A DNA stretch of 8,907 nt, from contig DATHSN010000158.1 of NCBI GenBank assembly GCA_035464115.1, positions 1-8,907 on the forward strand, given 5' to 3'. Under the pieces are notes generated by a model. It was not told where the DNA came from, did no database searches, and worked only from the letters and a program-made list of their open reading frames with translations. The DNA is from DATHSN01 sp035464115 (GTDB lineage Bacteria; Actinomycetota; Acidimicrobiia; Acidimicrobiales; SKKL01). The position numbers and the translations under genes were made by a program. This document shows, one piece after another, positions 6,119-8,907 of this stretch (position 1 is its first letter; each line of letters opens with the position of its first letter).

Positions 6119-7890
6119 CTGTCGGCGAGGGCGGCGCGCAACGCCGCGGTGTCGTCGGTGGTCCAACCCTCGGGGGGCGCGACCGCGGCCCAGGCGTCGA
6201 CGAACGCATCGGTGTAGTCGTGGCCGAACCCCGGGACGGCCGAGAACCCGGCCATCAGGTCGAACGACTCCTGGACCCAGCTGATCACGGGCACCCAGCG
6301 GGCGGCATCGGGCACGCCGACGCCGCGAGGGTCGTCGAGCCAGTCGGGTGACGACCACAGGTGGTCGGGCCGCCAGGTGCCGATCGCATCCGTGGGGTGG
6401 AACAGGTAGAGCACCCGTGAGCCCGTCCACGCGGGGTCGTCGGGGTCGATGTCGGTCACCTGGTTGGCCACCCGCACTCCGGGCTGCGACGCGTACGTCG
6501 GTCGCCAGCTGGGGGAGCCGGCGTCGCGCTCGTCGATGAGCGCCGAGAACAGCGGGTTGTTGGCGGTCGGGCCCACGAGCAGGGCCCCGTCGGCTCGCGC
6601 CGTGAGGTCGGCCAGGCCGGCGCCGGGCCCGTCGTCGCTGGCGAACGCGGCTTCGGCGCCGAACGAGCCGAGGCTCTCGCCGAACACCACCAGGGTGGGC
6701 CGGTCGTCGGCGGGCAGCGTCGACCAGCGGGCGTGGACCGCGTCGAACAGGGCGACGCCGGCCTCCGACGCCCCGCCGGTGTCGACCAGGAACGCGATCC
6801 AGCTGGGCAGGAACGAGTACTGCTGGCTGACGATGGCGGTGTCGCCGCCGTGGAGGTGCTCGATGGCTCGCGCGGCCACGGGGTTGATCCAGCCGGTGCC
6901 GGTGGCGGTGGCCACGACCAGCACCGACCGGTCGAACGCACCGGTGCGCTCGAGCTCGCGCACGGCGATGTCGGCGCGCTCGTCGACGCTGTCGGCGGAG
7001 TCGAGGCCGACGTAGACCCGGATCGGGTCGCGCACCTCGACGCCCGGACGGGCGGTGGCGGCGATCTCGTCGGCGGGCGTGGCCCCACCGGCGAACCCCC
7101 GCCCCTGGAACCCGAGGGTGTCCCACTCGACCAACGACCCTGGCCCGCCCGACGCGCTGGCCAGGGTCGGCTGCTCGACGCCGTCGGGGGTGGTGGTGTC
7201 GACCAGCCCGAAGGTGGTGTCGGCCCAGTCGACGAACTGGCGCTCGAACACGTTCCACACCACGCCGAGGGTCACCACCACGATGCCGGCGGTGGCGATC
7301 CGGCCCCAGCGGGGGCGCACGATCCGCCGTCCGACCCGTCGGTCGAGCCAGCCGACGGCGGCGGCGAGGAGCCGGCCGAGCAGCACCAGCACGGCGAGCA
7401 GGACCACCGAGAGGACCAGCACGACGATCACCGACCAGCCGGACAGGGCGTCCATGCCCATGACCTCGCGGTGGTCGCGCTGCCACACCGTCCAGAGGAC
7501 CAGACCGAGCGAGATGGTGGCCGCGGCGTCGACGATGAGCGCCAGGCGGCCCCAGAGCGGCCAGCGGGGGTCGGTGCGCCAGCCCTGACGCCGCCAGAGG
7601 GCTGCGATCCCGGCGCCGAGCGCACCGAAGACGAGCAACCCGAAGGCGGCCGAGACGGCGCTGATCGCCGCCTGGTTGACGGGCTGGCGCGGCAGGAGGC
7701 TCGGCATCAGCGAGAGGAACCAGCACAGCAGGGCGCCGCCCGCGGCGGCGAGGGTCGGCGGGGCGACCAGCCGCTCGCGCAACCGGCGCTCCCCGGCGTC
7801 CTCGCCGACTGGGACCGGGGGCACCGGTTCCGGTCGCTCGGGATCGTCAGCGAGGACGGGGTCGGCCGGGTCGGTCGGGGCCGTGGTCAT
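6115..7890 (-). CDS. Membrane-anchored alpha/beta-hydrolase (PF10081 type)
   Basis: This encodes a 591-residue protein matching the actinobacterial alpha/beta-hydrolase family with PF15420 (amino-terminal) and PF10081 (catalytic) domains. Residues 1-42 are a Pro/acidic cytoplasmic tail. Five hydrophobic segments follow near 47-65, 74-98, 112-137, 152-175 and 197-213. The rest is a soluble domain, probably outside the membrane. It has the family stretch GTGWINPVAARAIEHLHGGD (331-350), SFLPSWIAFLVD, and the nucleophile elbow GESLG (404-408) with Ser406. Asp501 in FHPTDAI and His557 in GFGHDYTD are plausible triad partners. The substrate is unknown; an esterase or lipase-like role on envelope compounds is inferred. 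ATG 7890 overlaps the M20 stop as ATGA, and GGAG lies 6 bases upstream. Its own stop overlaps the CPBP start, so it is coupled on both sides. Confidence 0.88.
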   Translation of the reverse strand: MTTAPTDPADPVLADDPERPEPVPPVPVGEDAGERRLRERLVAPPTLAAAGGALLCWFLSLMPSLLPRQPVNQAAISAVSAAFGLLVFGALGAGIAALWRRQGWRTDPRWPLWGRLALIVDAAATISLGLVLWTVWQRDHREVMGMDALSGWSVIVVLVLSVVLLAVLVLLGRLLAAAVGWLDRRVGRRIVRPRWGRIATAGIVVVTLGVVWNVFERQFVDWADTTFGLVDTTTPDGVEQPTLASASGGPGSLVEWDTLGFQGRGFAGGATPADEIAATARPGVEVRDPIRVYVGLDSADSVDERADIAVRELERTGAFDRSVLVVATATGTGWINPVAARAIEHLHGGDTAIVSQQYSFLPSWIAFLVDTGGASEAGVALFDAVHARWSTLPADDRPTLVVFGESLGSFGAEAAFASDDGPGAGLADLTARADGALLVGPTANNPLFSALIDERDAGSPSWRPTYASQPGVRVANQVTDIDPDDPAWTGSRVLYLFHPTDAIGTWRPDHLWSSPDWLDDPRGVGVPDAARWVPVISWVQESFDLMAGFSAVPGFGHDYTDAFVDAWAAVAPPEGWTTDDTAALRAALADR

Positions 7891-8907
7891 CGGGCGCTCC
7901 AGCGGGCGGCGTACTCGTCGAGGAACACGGCCTTGGCGATCGTCGACCGGCGCAGCTCGTCGAGCAGCACCCGCTCGTTGGGGGCGTGGATGTTGCTGTA
8001 GCCGTCGGTCGCCCCGAGCAGGATCATCTCGGCGTCGGGGACCGCCTCGTGCAGGGCCATCACCAGCGGGATCGACCCGCCGGTGGCCATCTCGACGGTG
8101 TCGGCGCCCCACGCGCTCGCCAGCGCGGCCGAAGCGGCCTCGTAGGCGGGCCCCGAGGTGGACGCGAGGAACCCGTTGCCGGCCTCACCCCAGCTGACCG
8201 ACAGCTCGACCCCGAGCGGCCGCTGCGCCTCGAGGTGGGCCACGACGGCCTGCGCCGCCTCGGCGGCGTCCTGGTCGGGGTGGACCCGCACGTTGAGCAC
8301 GGCGCGCGCCGAGCCGGCGACGGCGGGCACCGGCGCATCGACCGCCGGGGCGTCGAACCCGATGATGGTGATGGCCGGCCCCGACCAGATCCGCTCGCCG
8401 ATGCCGCCCGTGCCCATGAACGGGACACCGGGGAGGACCTCGGCCAGCTGGCGGAACTCGTCGTCGGTGTAGGACGCGCCCGTCCAGGTCTCGCGGCGCA
8501 GGCCGGCGACGGCGACGTCGCCGTGCGCGTCGTGGAGGGTGGCGAGGGCGTGGACCAGGGCGATGCGGGCGTCGGGGGCGGCGCCGCCGAACTGGCCGCT
8601 GTGCTTGTCGCCGGCCAGGGTCCGGGCCTCGACGGTGACGAGGGCCGAGCCCCGCAACCCGACGGTGAGGGTGGGAACGCCGGGTCGGACGCTGCCGAGG
8701 TCGGCGATGACCATGGCGTCGGACCGGAACAGCGCGGGCGCCGACGGTGGGTAGTGGTCGAAGGGGCTGCCGTACTCCTCTTGGCCCTCGAAGACGAGCT
8801 TCACCCCGACGGGAGGACGGCCCCCGTGGGCCCGGATGGCGCCGAGGATGCCGACCAGGTTCGCCTTGGAGTCGGCGGTGCCGCGCCCGTAGATGGCGCC
8901 GTCGCGG
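7887..8907 (-). CDS. M20 family metallodipeptidase, 5' end cut by window edge
   Basis: This is the carboxy-terminal 339 residues of an M20 zinc peptidase (ArgE/DapE/carnosinase-like); the start lies beyond the right edge. Numbering from the first visible residue, it has GRGTADSK (7-14) with the bridging metal ligand Asp12, and EGQEEYGSP (40-48) with the catalytic-base/metal glutamates 43 and 44. Then come Asp69 in VIADLGS, and the lid/dimerisation domain beginning near KHSGQFGG (101-108) with His102. GGSIPLV (276-282) and SNIHAPNE (304-311), with the last metal ligand His307, complete it. M20 dipeptidases are usually around 450 residues, so about 110 residues are missing, including the first HxD motif. 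The protein is probably cytosolic and hydrolyses dipeptides or acylated amino acids; exact substrate unknown. It is the first visible gene of the minus-strand run, and its TGA overlaps the next start. Confidence 0.92.
   Translation of the reverse strand, partial: RDGAIYGRGTADSKANLVGILGAIRAHGGRPPVGVKLVFEGQEEYGSPFDHYPPSAPALFRSDAMVIADLGSVRPGVPTLTVGLRGSALVTVEARTLAGDKHSGQFGGAAPDARIALVHALATLHDAHGDVAVAGLRRETWTGASYTDDEFRQLAEVLPGVPFMGTGGIGERIWSGPAITIIGFDAPAVDAPVPAVAGSARAVLNVRVHPDQDAAEAAQAVVAHLEAQRPLGVELSVSWGEAGNGFLASTSGPAYEAASAALASAWGADTVEMATGGSIPLVMALHEAVPDAEMILLGATDGYSNIHAPNERVLLDELRRSTIAKAVFLDEYAARWSAR

Noticed and set aside
5402..7726. Upstream extension of the CPBP protease frame into the hydrolase gene
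   Set aside because: The added residues are Arg/Pro-rich shadow of the hydrolase, and the GTGA overlap gives a natural start at 6118 with normal CPBP length.

Overview
The window is high-GC DNA with GC-rich third codon positions, GTG as well as ATG starts, and TGA at every stop codon I could place. This fits a chromosomal segment of a high-GC actinobacterium. The gene content (DUF3052-like protein, PF10081-type hydrolase, flippase with an embedded kinase-like domain, ThrE exporter) also fits Actinobacteria, perhaps Acidimicrobiia, but that finer placement is a guess from protein style. I see no rRNA, tRNA, CRISPR array, insertion sequence, phage gene or attachment site.

Layout: positions 1-404 hold the amino-terminal part of a DUF3052-like protein on the minus strand, cut by the window edge. 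A 129-base divergent promoter region (405-533) follows, with a perfect 7-bp inverted repeat. It leads into a plus-strand META-domain lipoprotein gene (534-968). A short convergent gap (969-1040) with a GC-rich inverted repeat separates this from a tightly packed minus-strand gene run that fills the rest of the window.

Read in its own direction, that run is: an M20 zinc dipeptidase (start beyond the right edge), a membrane-anchored alpha/beta-hydrolase of the PF10081 type, a CPBP/Abi intramembrane protease, a nitrobindin-like beta-barrel protein, an 809-residue membrane protein with a degenerate kinase-like domain ahead of a flippase-type (LPG synthase TM) domain, and a ThrE-family threonine/serine exporter. 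Three of the five junctions are 4-base stop/start overlaps (one ATGA, two GTGA), and the others are gaps of 25 and 47 bases. The six genes are therefore probably one transcript.

Four of the six products are membrane proteins, so envelope or export physiology is a reasonable theme. No defined pathway can be read from the set. Dipeptide hydrolysis by the M20 enzyme followed by Thr/Ser export is only a hypothesis.

Most of the window is ordinary housekeeping or accessory chromosome. The items most worth a second look are an 11-G homopolymer with neighbouring G-runs just upstream of the nitrobindin start, the kinase-like domain with altered catalytic residues, and the conserved-looking but functionally unexplained operon.
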